Source: Schumannella luteola
Lineage (GTDB): Bacteria; Actinomycetota; Actinomycetes; Actinomycetales; Microbacteriaceae
Direction: 5' to 3'
NCBI RefSeq assembly: GCF_013408685.1
Contig: NZ_JACBZY010000001.1
Span: forward strand, 2,170,001 to 2,234,000
Length of the DNA: 64,000 nt
The notes beneath the pieces are model-generated. The model ran no database searches, was not told the origin of the DNA, and worked only from the letters and a program-made list of their open reading frames with translations. The translations under genes were made by a program, and so were the position numbers. Shown here piece by piece: positions 54,489 to 62,545 of the stretch (positions are counted from its first letter, which is position 1; each line of letters begins with the position of its first letter).

Positions 54489-55568
54489 ATGCGCTTCCAG
54501 GTTCTCGACATCGTCCCCTACCGCCCCGACCCGATCACGGGCCGTCAGTCGACGCCCGCCGACCGGCTCGACGAGACGCTGCAGGTCGCCGTCGCGGCCG
54601 AGCGGCTCGGCTTCGACTCCTTCGCCGTGGGGGAACGGCACGCCGGGCCCTTCCTCTCCTCCTCGCCGACCGTGCTGCTCGGCGCGCTCGCCGCCTCCAC
54701 CTCGACCATCCGGCTGCAGACCGGCGTGACCGTGCTGCCGGTGCTCGATCCGGTGCGCGTCGCCGAGGACTACGCCACCATCGACCAGCTCAGCCGCGGC
54801 CGCCTCGAGCTGACGATCGGCAAGGGCAACGAGCTGAAGCAGTTCCCGCTGTTCGGGCTCGAGATCGACGACCAGTGGGAGCTGCTCGCCGAGAAGTACG
54901 CCGTGCTGAAGCGGCTCTGGAGCGAGGAGGACGTGACGATCCCCGCCGGCGAGTTCGTGCGCGAGCTGCGTGACGTCACCACGCTGCCGCGCCCCTACGC
55001 CGGCGCCCCGCGCATCTGGCACGGCTCGGCGACGACCCTGTTCTCGGCCGCCCTCGCCGCGAAGCACGGCGACCCGCTGTTCAGCGCCAACGCGATCCAG
55101 CCGCTGCGCAACTACGCCGTGCTGATCGAGCACTACCGCAGCGAGCTCGCGCGCCACGGGCACGATCCGGCCGGCGCCTACGTCGGGGCCGGGGCCGGTG
55201 CGCTGTTCATCGCCGACACGACCCAGCAGGCGCGCGACCTCTACGGACCGGTCTACGAGGCGATCGTCGCCGCGACCAACGTGCCCGGCAACACGACGCC
55301 GTTCCGCGACATCGACCACGCGATCGCCGAGGGTCCCGCGCTCGTCGGCAGCCCGCAGCAGGTCGTCGACAAGATCGCGCGCTTCCACGAGCTGTACCGG
55401 CACGACCTGCAGTCGGTCAGCATCCCGACCACGGTCGTGTTCCCGCAGCAGCTCGAGATCCTCGAGCGCTTTGCGACCGAGGTGATCCCGGCGCTGCGCG
55501 ACCGCTTCCCGACCACCCTGTGGTCGTCGGCCGATGCGGGCGCCCGGCCGCACCTCGCCGCCGCCTGA
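54489..55568 (+). CDS. Luciferase-like flavin monooxygenase (last gene of the operon)
   Basis: A 359-residue LLM protein: FQVLDIVPYRPDPITGRQ, ETLQVAVAAERLGFDSFAVGERHAGPFLSSSP, STIRLQTGVTVLPVLDPVRVAEDYATIDQLSRGRLELTIGKGN, LPRPYAGAPRIWHGSAT, and GPALVGSPQQVVDKIARFHELYRHDLQSV. The ATG lies 1 base past the DUF1684 stop. With the genes at 38646, 49617, 50917 and 52194 it makes five luciferase-fold enzymes in one locus, each divergent from the others, which suggests different substrates or successive steps. Confidence 0.87.
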   Translation: MRFQVLDIVPYRPDPITGRQSTPADRLDETLQVAVAAERLGFDSFAVGERHAGPFLSSSPTVLLGALAASTSTIRLQTGVTVLPVLDPVRVAEDYATIDQLSRGRLELTIGKGNELKQFPLFGLEIDDQWELLAEKYAVLKRLWSEEDVTIPAGEFVRELRDVTTLPRPYAGAPRIWHGSATTLFSAALAAKHGDPLFSANAIQPLRNYAVLIEHYRSELARHGHDPAGAYVGAGAGALFIADTTQQARDLYGPVYEAIVAATNVPGNTTPFRDIDHAIAEGPALVGSPQQVVDKIARFHELYRHDLQSVSIPTTVVFPQQLEILERFATEVIPALRDRFPTTLWSSADAGARPHLAAA

Positions 55569-55703
55569 CCCGCGCCGCCTCGGGCGAGCATCCGCGGCCA
55601 CCCGCGCCCCGGCACGACGGCGGCGCGAAGAATCACCAGCGCATCCACCTCTACGGTTGAACGGGATGCGCGACCCGAGCGCATGCGGAAGGAGCGCGCC
55701 AGC

Positions 55704-56822
55704 GTGAGCCAGGTGGATGTCGTCGTGATCGGTGCCGGGGCGATGGGGTCCGCGACCGCGTGGAACCTCGCCAGGTCCGGCCGCTCGCTGATCGTGCTCG
55801 AGCAGCACCCCGTCGGCCACACCCTCGGCGCCTCCCACGGCGCGACCCGCAACATCAGCGCCGCCTACCCGCAGGCCGACTACCAGGCCCTGCTCACCGA
55901 GACCCGCGCCCTCTGGACCGAGCTCGAGCAGCAGTCGGGCACGCAGCTGATCGACTGGGTCGGCGTCGTGCAGCACGGCGTCGCCGAGGCCGAGCTGATC
56001 GAGCTGCGCGACGTGCAGCACGCCAACGGCGTGCGCAGCGAGATCCTCGCGCCCGACGAGGCTGCGGCGCGCTGGCGCGGACTGCGCTTCACGAGCCCCG
56101 TGCTGCACACCCTCGACGCCGGGCGCGTGCGTGCGGCCGAAGCCCTGCGCGTGCTGCGCGAGCAGGCCGAGGCGCTCGGCGCCGAGTTCCGCTACGACAC
56201 CCCGGTGCGGGCGCTCGAGCTCGACACGACCGGAGCCCCGGTCATCCACACCGACGCCGAGACCCTCCGCCCCGAGCAGGTCGTCGTCACCGCCGGCGCC
56301 TGGACGACGAAGATCGTGCCCGCCGCACTGGCCGACGCCCTGCCGCGACTGCGCGTCACGCAGGAGCAGCCCGCCCACTTCGCCGTGCGCGCCGACTTCG
56401 CCGATGCCGTCTGGCCGAGCTTCATGCAGCAGCCGCAGCCGGGCGAGCGCGACGCCTTCTGGTGCTCGCCGATCTACGGCATGCAGACGCCGGGCGAGGG
56501 CATCAAGGTCGGCTGGCACGGCGTCGGCGCCGTGGTCGATCCCGACCGCCGCGACTTCCTCGCCGAGCCGGTGCAGCTGGATGCGCTGCGTCGCTACGTC
56601 AGCGAGTGGATCCCGGGCGCCGACCCCGACGACCTCGTCGCGATCAGCTGCACCTACACGACCACGCCCAGCGAGGACTTCGTGCTCGACCGCCGCGGCG
56701 CCGTCACGCTCGGCGCCGGGTTCTCGGGGCACGGCTTCAAGTTCACGCCCGCGATCGGCCGGGTGCTCGCCGACCTGACGCGCGGCATCCCCGCCCCCGA
56801 GCGCTTCCGCCTCCGCGCCTGA
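55704..56822 (+). CDS. FAD-dependent amine oxidase (sarcosine / N-methyl-L-tryptophan oxidase-like)
   Basis: A 372-residue flavoprotein of the MSOX/MTOX family that would oxidise a secondary amine such as sarcosine, N-methyltryptophan or pipecolate. Dinucleotide motif VVVIGAGAMGSATAWNLARSG at the start, HGATRNIS, and a C-terminal SCTYTTTPSEDFVLD whose Cys316 aligns with the cysteine that binds FAD covalently in MSOX. GFSGHGFKFTPAIG near the end completes the FAD site. I chose GTG 55704 because GGAAGGAG lies 12 bases upstream; ATGs at 55666 and 55683 are alternatives. TACGGT at 55652-55657 is a plausible -10. Membership in the sulfur locus is possible but unproven. Confidence 0.87.
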   Translation: MSQVDVVVIGAGAMGSATAWNLARSGRSLIVLEQHPVGHTLGASHGATRNISAAYPQADYQALLTETRALWTELEQQSGTQLIDWVGVVQHGVAEAELIELRDVQHANGVRSEILAPDEAAARWRGLRFTSPVLHTLDAGRVRAAEALRVLREQAEALGAEFRYDTPVRALELDTTGAPVIHTDAETLRPEQVVVTAGAWTTKIVPAALADALPRLRVTQEQPAHFAVRADFADAVWPSFMQQPQPGERDAFWCSPIYGMQTPGEGIKVGWHGVGAVVDPDRRDFLAEPVQLDALRRYVSEWIPGADPDDLVAISCTYTTTPSEDFVLDRRGAVTLGAGFSGHGFKFTPAIGRVLADLTRGIPAPERFRLRA

Positions 56823-56880
56823 TCCGTACCGTTCTGATTCTCGCCACGCGTGTGCGGGTGTGCGGGGGTCCGGGGGTGTT

Positions 56881-56938
56881 CGAGTTGCCCACTTCCGCGG
56901 TGTGTCACAGGCGGCACACCGCGGAAGTGGGCAACTCG
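56881..56938. repeat. Long perfect palindrome (24-bp arms)
   Basis: Arms 56881-56904 and 56915-56938 are perfectly complementary over 24 bp, around a 10-base loop. It lies between the amine oxidase (plus) and gnd (minus), just beyond the gnd terminator. The arms are much longer than a normal terminator and there is no T tract on either side. The 211-base gap 56823-57033 holds this element, a smaller imperfect inverted repeat near 56946-56969, and the gnd terminator. Confidence 0.9.
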
Positions 56939-56977
56939 GGGAATCCGCCACGCGGAATACGCGGTGGCGAGACGCGA

Positions 56978-57011
56978 AAGGCCGCGGCATCCCCGAGGAT
57001 GCCGCGGCCTT
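56978..57011 (-). terminator. gnd terminator
   Basis: Perfect 15-bp arms, 56978-56992 and 56997-57011, tetraloop CCGA, beginning 22 bases after the gnd stop. On the minus strand it is followed by TTCGCGTCTCG, a weak T-containing tail. Confidence 0.85.
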
Positions 57012-57033
57012 CAGTGCGCGGGTGCGCGAGCGA

Positions 57034-58485
57034 TCAGTGCGTGTCGACCGCCGAGATCTCGCTGCGGTCGCCCGACCACAGCGTGTGGAAGGTGCCGTCC
57101 TTGTCGATGCGCTTGTAGGTGTGCGCACCGAAGAAGTCGCGCTGGCCCTGGATCAGCGCGGCCGGCAGTCGGTCGGCGCGGATGCCGTCGTAGTAGGCGA
57201 GCGACGACGAGAACGCCGGCGTCGGGATGCCCGCCTGCACGGCGTGCACGACGACGCGACGCCAGGCCTCCTGGGCGCCCTCGACCGCGTCGCGGAAGTA
57301 CGGCGCGAGCACGAGCGCGACGAGCGAGGAGTCCTCCTCGTAGGCGTCCGAGATGCGGTTGAGGAACTGCGCGCGGATGATGCAGCCCGCACGCCAGATC
57401 TTCGCGATGTCGCCCTTCTTGATGTCCCAGCCGTACTGCTCGGCGCCGGCGACGATCGCGTCGAAGCCCTGGCTGTAGGCGATGATCTTCGAGGCGTAGA
57501 GCGCGCGGCGCACATCCTCGATGAAGGCGGCCTCGTCATCCACCGACACGGTCGTCGACGGACCCGGCAGCGACGACGCACCGGCGCGCTGCGCGGGCTT
57601 CGACGACAGCGAGCGGGCGAACACGGCCTCGGCGATGCCCGAGACGGGGATGCCCAGATCGAGTGCGGTCTGCACGGTCCAGGCGCCGGTGCCCTTGGCT
57701 CCGGCGGCGTCGAGGATGACGTCGACGAGGGGCTTGCCGGTCTCGGCGTCGTTCTGGCGCAGCACCTCGGCGGTGATCTCGATGAGGTACGACTCGAGCT
57801 CGCCCGTGTTCCACTCGGCGAAGATGTCGGCGATCTCGGCCGGGCTCTTGCCGGTGCCGCGGCGGATGAGGTCGTAGGCCTCGCCGATGAGCTGCATGTC
57901 GACGTACTCGATGCCGTTGTGGATCATCTTGACGAAGTGGCCGGCGCCGTCGTGGCCGACGTGGGTGACGCAGGGCTCGCCCTCGGCGACCGCGGCGATC
58001 GACTCGAGGATCGGGCCGAGGGTGACCCACGACTCGTCCGAACCGCCGGGCATGATCGAGGGGCCGTTGAGGGCGCCCTCCTCGCCGCCGGAGATGCCGG
58101 CGCCGACGAAGTTGATGCCGGTCTCGCGCACGGCCTTCTCACGACGGATGGTGTCGGTGAAGAGCGCATTGCCGCCGTCGACGATGATGTCGCCCGGCTC
58201 GAAGACCTTGACGAGCTCGTCGATCACGGCGTCGGTGCCGCGACCGGCCTGCACCATGATGATCGCGGCGCGCGGCTTCTGCAGCGACGCGGCGAACTCC
58301 TCGTAGTTGGAGGCGGGAACGAAGCCGGCCTCGGGGTGCTCGTCGAGCACGGTCTGCGTCTTCTCGTACGAGCGGTTGAAGATCGCGACGGTGTTGCCCT
58401 CGCGGCTGGCCAGGTTGCGGGCGAGGTTCGATCCCATCACCGCCATCCCGACGACTCCGATGTTGGCCTGGGGGCTGTCCGACAC
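57034..58485 (-). CDS. gnd: 6-phosphogluconate dehydrogenase, decarboxylating
   Basis: Converts 6-phosphogluconate to ribulose-5-phosphate and CO2, making NADPH in the oxidative pentose-phosphate pathway. The 483-residue length is that of the long, dimeric form. Visible: IGVVGMAVMGSNLARNLASRE, NRSYEKT (Arg after strand 2, NADP preference), GGNALF, FVGAGISGGEEGALNGPSIMPGG, catalytic lysine in HFVKMIHNGIEY, and the C-terminal RDFFGAHTYKRIDKDGTFHT. GTG start with GGAGAAG 4 bases upstream. Ends in a strong terminator. Confidence 0.97.
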   Translation of the reverse strand: MSDSPQANIGVVGMAVMGSNLARNLASREGNTVAIFNRSYEKTQTVLDEHPEAGFVPASNYEEFAASLQKPRAAIIMVQAGRGTDAVIDELVKVFEPGDIIVDGGNALFTDTIRREKAVRETGINFVGAGISGGEEGALNGPSIMPGGSDESWVTLGPILESIAAVAEGEPCVTHVGHDGAGHFVKMIHNGIEYVDMQLIGEAYDLIRRGTGKSPAEIADIFAEWNTGELESYLIEITAEVLRQNDAETGKPLVDVILDAAGAKGTGAWTVQTALDLGIPVSGIAEAVFARSLSSKPAQRAGASSLPGPSTTVSVDDEAAFIEDVRRALYASKIIAYSQGFDAIVAGAEQYGWDIKKGDIAKIWRAGCIIRAQFLNRISDAYEEDSSLVALVLAPYFRDAVEGAQEAWRRVVVHAVQAGIPTPAFSSSLAYYDGIRADRLPAALIQGQRDFFGAHTYKRIDKDGTFHTLWSGDRSEISAVDTH

Positions 58486-58588
58486 GTGCTTCTCCTGTGT
58501 TCGACGAGGGGGTTGCTCTCAGGTTATCGCTGACGGCCTCCCTTCCGCCGCCGGTGGATGCCCGGAGCGACCTGACAGGATCGAGGGC

Positions 58589-59629
58589 GTGACCCAGAGC
58601 CTCCGCGTCGTCATCGCCACCCCGCTCAGCGACGAGAACGTCGCCCTGCTGCGTCGTCTCGAGCCGCGTCTCGAGATCGTGCACCGTCCCGAGCTGATGG
58701 CGCCGGCGACGGCCGACTGGATGGTGCGCCTCGACCGCGACGCCGCGCAGGAGAAGGAGTACGACGACTACCTCGACTCGGGGGAGGCGTTCTTCGGCGT
58801 GCCCGACCAGTCGGGCACGGCCCTGAACGCGGCGATCGAGCGCAACCCGGGCCTGCGCTGGGTGCACACGATCCCGGCGGGCGGCGGCGCGCAGATCAAG
58901 GCGGCGAAGCTCGATGAGGCGACGCTCGAGCGGCTGACCTTCACGACCTCGGCCGGCGTGCACGCGCAGCCGCTCGCCGAGTTCGCGCTGTTCGGCGTGC
59001 TGGCCGGCACGAAGCAGCTCGGTCGGCTGCGCGCCGCGCAGAGCCGCCACGAGTGGACCGGCCGCGAGGCGATGCGCCTGAACTCCGAGACGACGGTCGC
59101 GGTCGTCGGCCTCGGCTCGATCGGACGCCGCACGGCCGAGCTGCTCGCGGGCCTCGGCATGACCGTGATCGGCGTGCACCGCCGAGAGGTCGACGCGCCC
59201 GGTGTGAGCCGCATCGAGCCGGTCGAGAACCTGGCCGCGGTGCTCGCCGAGGTGGATGCCGTCGTGCTCGCCCTGCCCGGCACCGAGCAGACGTCGGGGA
59301 TGCTGAGCCGCGCCGCGCTCGACGCCGCGAGGCCGGGTCTGATCGTCGTCAACGTCGGCCGCGGCACGACGGTCGACGAGCCGGCGCTCATCGATCACCT
59401 GGGCGAGGGCGGCAACGTCGGCGCCGCGGTGCTGGATGTGACCGCGATCGAGCCGCTGCCCGCATCCAGCCCCCTCTGGGATCTCGAGAACGTCGTGATC
59501 GCCCCGCACACCGCCGCGATCAACGAGAACGAGCCTCGCCTGATCACCGAGCTCTTCGCCGAGAACGCCCGCCGCCTGCTCGACGGCGAGCCCCTGCTCA
59601 ACGTCGTCAACACGCACGAGTTCTACTGA
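58589..59629 (+). CDS. D-2-hydroxyacid dehydrogenase family protein
   Basis: A 346-residue NAD(P)-dependent 2-hydroxyacid dehydrogenase: substrate-domain segments WVHTIPAGGGAQIKAAKL and TSAGVHAQPLAEFALFGVLAG, nucleotide loop VAVVGLGSIGRRTAELLAGLGMTVIGVHRR (basic residues after strand 2 suggest NADP), VNVGRGTTVDEPALI with the catalytic Arg of the family absent or displaced (NVGRG), VLDVTAIEPLP with Glu, and IAPHTAA with the catalytic His. The substrate is unknown (glyoxylate, hydroxypyruvate or similar). GTG start; CAGGAT lies 7 bases upstream. It converges on the GH2 gene through two strong hairpins. Confidence 0.85.
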   Translation: MTQSLRVVIATPLSDENVALLRRLEPRLEIVHRPELMAPATADWMVRLDRDAAQEKEYDDYLDSGEAFFGVPDQSGTALNAAIERNPGLRWVHTIPAGGGAQIKAAKLDEATLERLTFTTSAGVHAQPLAEFALFGVLAGTKQLGRLRAAQSRHEWTGREAMRLNSETTVAVVGLGSIGRRTAELLAGLGMTVIGVHRREVDAPGVSRIEPVENLAAVLAEVDAVVLALPGTEQTSGMLSRAALDAARPGLIVVNVGRGTTVDEPALIDHLGEGGNVGAAVLDVTAIEPLPASSPLWDLENVVIAPHTAAINENEPRLITELFAENARRLLDGEPLLNVVNTHEFY

Positions 59630-59661
59630 TCCACCGGCGCCGCACGCCGGCGCGCACAGAA

Positions 59662-59703
59662 CGGCGGGGCCGCGACCGGAGGAACTCGGTCGCGGCCCCG
59701 CCG
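59662..59703. terminator. Strong hairpin, bidirectional terminator 1
   Basis: Perfect 17-bp arms, 59662-59678 and 59687-59703, loop of 8 bases. It starts 32 bases after the dehydrogenase stop and belongs most naturally to that rightward transcript. Confidence 0.85.
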
Positions 59704-59711
59704 CGGTGCTC

Positions 59712-59749
59712 GGGATGCGCGGGGCCACCCGAAGAGCCCCGCGCATCCC
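59712..59749. terminator. Strong hairpin, bidirectional terminator 2
   Basis: Perfect 14-bp arms, 59712-59725 and 59736-59749, loop of 10 bases, 8 bases before the end of the convergent GH2 gene. It probably ends the leftward GH2 transcript. GGATGC/GCATCC words lie in both arms. Confidence 0.85.
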
Positions 59750-59756
59750 AGCTGAG

Positions 59757-62303
59757 TCAGCCCTTCGCGAGCTGCGCCACCTCGTCCGCCGACAGCGTGC
59801 GGTCGAAGACCCGCACGCCGTCCACGGCGCCGTCGAGGAAGTCGACGGGCTTGCCGTCGTACTTGCCGCGACCGATCTGGAGGCCGCCGGTCGCGGTCTC
59901 GCCGTTGCCGAGCACCGACACCGAACCGGCCTTCGCGCCGTCGACGTAGATCGTCAGGCTCGAGGTGGTGATGTCGCGCACGCCGACCAGGTGGTACCAG
60001 CGGTTCGGCTCGACGGTGACGTCGTTCGCCAGCGCGCGGGCGCCCACGAACGAGAACGCGAGCTTCTTGTCAGCACCGGAGTACTGCAGGAAGAACGAGC
60101 TGACGTTGTCGCCGTCTTCGCTCACGACCGTCTGGAAGGCATCGCCGACCTGGTCGAACTTGACCCACGCCGAGACGGAGTAGTTGCGATCGGTCGTCTT
60201 CAGCACGGTCTTGGCGGTGTCGGCCCACTGGGTCGATCCGTCGAGCTGCAGGGCGCTGCCCTCGGCGCCGTCACGAGCCGGAACCCGCGCCGCGTCGCCG
60301 TGGATCGTCAGCGGGTTCTTGCCGACGGCGTCCTCCGCGGTCGTGCCGGAGGCCTCGTCGAAGCCCCAGGCGCCGACGCCGGCGAGTCCGGGCGTGCCGG
60401 CCGGGGGAGCGGGCGGGGTCTTGTCGCCCGCTGCGATCACGGCCTGGTTGATCTCGCGAACGCGCTGCTCGTTGACCTTCTCGACCTTGCGGTCGTAGGT
60501 GAAGAAGCCGTTCTGCTCGCCCTCGACATCCGTGATCTGGGTGTAGACGGCGCCTGACAGACCGTAGGGGGCTCCCTGGTCGCGCAGCACCTTCGTGTTG
60601 GCGACGTACTTGTCGTTGAGCTCCTTCTTGTCCTTCACCGAGCCGTAGGGGTTGATCGGCGCGCCCGGCCAGGTGTGGCCCTCGATGGTCAGCGTCAGAC
60701 CGCCGTGCTCGCCGTCGATGGACGCACGTGTCGCATCCGGCGCCGGCAGGGCAGGTCCCTGGTACTGGTGCCAGTCGATGACGTCACCCGTGCCCGGGTC
60801 ACCGGGGGTGTCGCAGCAGTTCGAGCCGGAGCGGTCGTTGACCAGTCGCGACGGATCCTGCGCCTTCACCTGCGCGCCGACCTCCGAGGCCGCCTGCACG
60901 CTCCACTGGCCCCATCCCTCGTTGAAGGGAATCCAGCCGATGATCGAGGTGACGTTCGAGAGCTGGCTCACCATGCGCGAGGTCTCGGCACGGAAGTTCG
61001 CCTTGTCGCCGTCGCTGAGGTTCGCGTTGCGTCCCGTCGGCAGCGCCGGCGAGTCCTGCCAGACCATGAGCCCGAGCTTGTCGGCCCAGTAGTACCAGCG
61101 GGCCGGCTCGACCTTGATGTGCTTGCGGATCGTGTTGAAGCCGAGGTCCTTGGTCTTCTGGATGTCGAACTTCAGCGCGTCATCGGTCGGCGCCGTGTAG
61201 ATGCCGTCGGGCCAGTAGCCCTGGTCGAGCGTCGACAGCAGGAACGTCGCCTTGTGGTTGAGGGTGATGCGCTGCTTGCCGTTGACGTTCTCGACCGCGA
61301 TCTCGCGCAGGCCCGCGTAGCTCTCGACCTTGTCGGTCTTGCCGTTCACGGTGAGCTTCGCCTGGAAGGTGTAGAGGAACGGGTCCTCCGGCGACCAGAG
61401 GCGCGGCTTGGGCACCGAGATCGTCATGGCTCCGCCCGCGGCGCCGGTCGCGCTGGCGACCTTCTTGCCGTCGGCGAGCACATCCACCTTCAGCGTGCCG
61501 CCGGCGGCGTCGCCGTTGAAGCCCGCCGAGATGGCGAACGACGCGGTGTCGACGTCGGGGGTGGCGGTGAAGCTGGCGATGCTGGCCGGCTGGACCGATT
61601 CGAGCCAGACGGTCTGCCAGATGCCGGATGCGGCGGTGTAGAAGATGCCGCCGGGCTCGTTGCGCTGCTTGCCGACGGGGATGTTGGCCGCGTCGACAGG
61701 GGAGTGGACGGCGACCACGATCTCCTGCGGTCCCGACTTCTTCAGCGCGCTGGTGATGTCGATGCTGAAGGCGTCGTAGCCGCCGAGGTGGCGACCGACC
61801 TGGCGGCCGTTGACGTAGACGGTGGCGTCGTAGTTGACGGCGCCGAAGTTGATGTTGACGTGCTTGCCGCCGCTGGTGAGGTTATTCGGAACCTCGACGG
61901 TGCGGCGGTAGAACATGAACTCGGAGTGCTTCTGCACGCCCGAGAGCGCCGACTCGGTCGGGTACGGCACGAGGATCTGCCCGGTCAGGTCCTTGCCGAT
62001 GGGCGGGGCGCTGTAGCCGTCGGTTCCGGCGTACTGCCACAGGCCGTTGAGGTTGACCCACTCCGGGTTCGCGGCCGTGGGGCGCGCGAGCTGCGGTCGC
62101 GGGTAGTCGGGCAGCGCGTTCGTGGGCGACACCTTGTCGGTCCACGGCGTGCTGAGCGGCGGGGTGATGCCGCTCCAGGTCTTGGGCGGGGCGGCGTCGG
62201 CGGCGATGGCCGGAAGCCCGGCCAGTCCGATGGCGATGCCGGCGGTCACGAGTGCGCCGAGCGCTCGAGCGCCCGGTCCTCTCCGGTTGTTGGTGCGTCT
62301 CAC
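59757..62303 (-). CDS. Secreted glycoside hydrolase family 2 enzyme with C-terminal LamG domain
   Basis: An 848-residue exported glycosidase. The signal peptide (RRTNNRRGPGARALG then a hydrophobic stretch) ends near residue 37 (ADAAP). The jelly-roll sugar-binding domain covers about 65-230 (WQYAGTDG, MFYRRTVEVP, VYVNGRQVGRHLGGYDAF), an immunoglobulin-like domain about 240-345, and the barrel about 350-620. The acid/base is E462 (PFNEGWGQW); E532 (DGEHGG) is the probable nucleophile. A LamG/concanavalin-like domain fills about 660-845. Beta-galactosidase, -glucuronidase or -mannosidase activity cannot be told apart by eye. I chose GTG 62303, with GGGAG 7 bases upstream, over an earlier start. 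Divergent operator-like sequences lie upstream. Confidence 0.88.
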   Translation of the reverse strand: MRRTNNRRGPGARALGALVTAGIAIGLAGLPAIAADAAPPKTWSGITPPLSTPWTDKVSPTNALPDYPRPQLARPTAANPEWVNLNGLWQYAGTDGYSAPPIGKDLTGQILVPYPTESALSGVQKHSEFMFYRRTVEVPNNLTSGGKHVNINFGAVNYDATVYVNGRQVGRHLGGYDAFSIDITSALKKSGPQEIVVAVHSPVDAANIPVGKQRNEPGGIFYTAASGIWQTVWLESVQPASIASFTATPDVDTASFAISAGFNGDAAGGTLKVDVLADGKKVASATGAAGGAMTISVPKPRLWSPEDPFLYTFQAKLTVNGKTDKVESYAGLREIAVENVNGKQRITLNHKATFLLSTLDQGYWPDGIYTAPTDDALKFDIQKTKDLGFNTIRKHIKVEPARWYYWADKLGLMVWQDSPALPTGRNANLSDGDKANFRAETSRMVSQLSNVTSIIGWIPFNEGWGQWSVQAASEVGAQVKAQDPSRLVNDRSGSNCCDTPGDPGTGDVIDWHQYQGPALPAPDATRASIDGEHGGLTLTIEGHTWPGAPINPYGSVKDKKELNDKYVANTKVLRDQGAPYGLSGAVYTQITDVEGEQNGFFTYDRKVEKVNEQRVREINQAVIAAGDKTPPAPPAGTPGLAGVGAWGFDEASGTTAEDAVGKNPLTIHGDAARVPARDGAEGSALQLDGSTQWADTAKTVLKTTDRNYSVSAWVKFDQVGDAFQTVVSEDGDNVSSFFLQYSGADKKLAFSFVGARALANDVTVEPNRWYHLVGVRDITTSSLTIYVDGAKAGSVSVLGNGETATGGLQIGRGKYDGKPVDFLDGAVDGVRVFDRTLSADEVAQLAKG

Positions 62304-62441
62304 TGCGATCTCCCTCGTCGTCGAGTGCGATGCGGCGACGGGGCGGCGAGCGGGATCGGGGGGTCGACTCTCGCGCGGTCTCGCCCTCGACACCGCGCGA
62401 TCATAGTTTCAAAAACCTGTCCGAAAAGCCAGGATCAGTTT

Positions 62442-62459
62442 CAGAACTGCGCGGTTCTG
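62442..62459. promoter_or_regulatory. Operator-like palindrome upstream of the GH2 gene
   Basis: CAGAAC and GTTCTG (62442-62447 and 62454-62459) flank TGCGCG in an 18-bp near-palindrome within an unusually AT-rich patch (62401-62470). AGTTTCA occurs just before it (62438-62444) and again at 62405-62411. It lies between the divergent GH2 gene (start 62303) and the membrane protein at 62546; a sugar-responsive LacI- or ROK-type repressor would fit. The rest of the gap shows only the promoter-like CACAGT at 62502-62507. Confidence 0.45.
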
Positions 62460-62545
62460 ATTCATCGTGACAGATTCCACCCCCGAATGGGGCACATGCG
62501 GCACAGTAGGCGCATGCTCGTCCACCGCTGGAGAGGTTGCTGATC

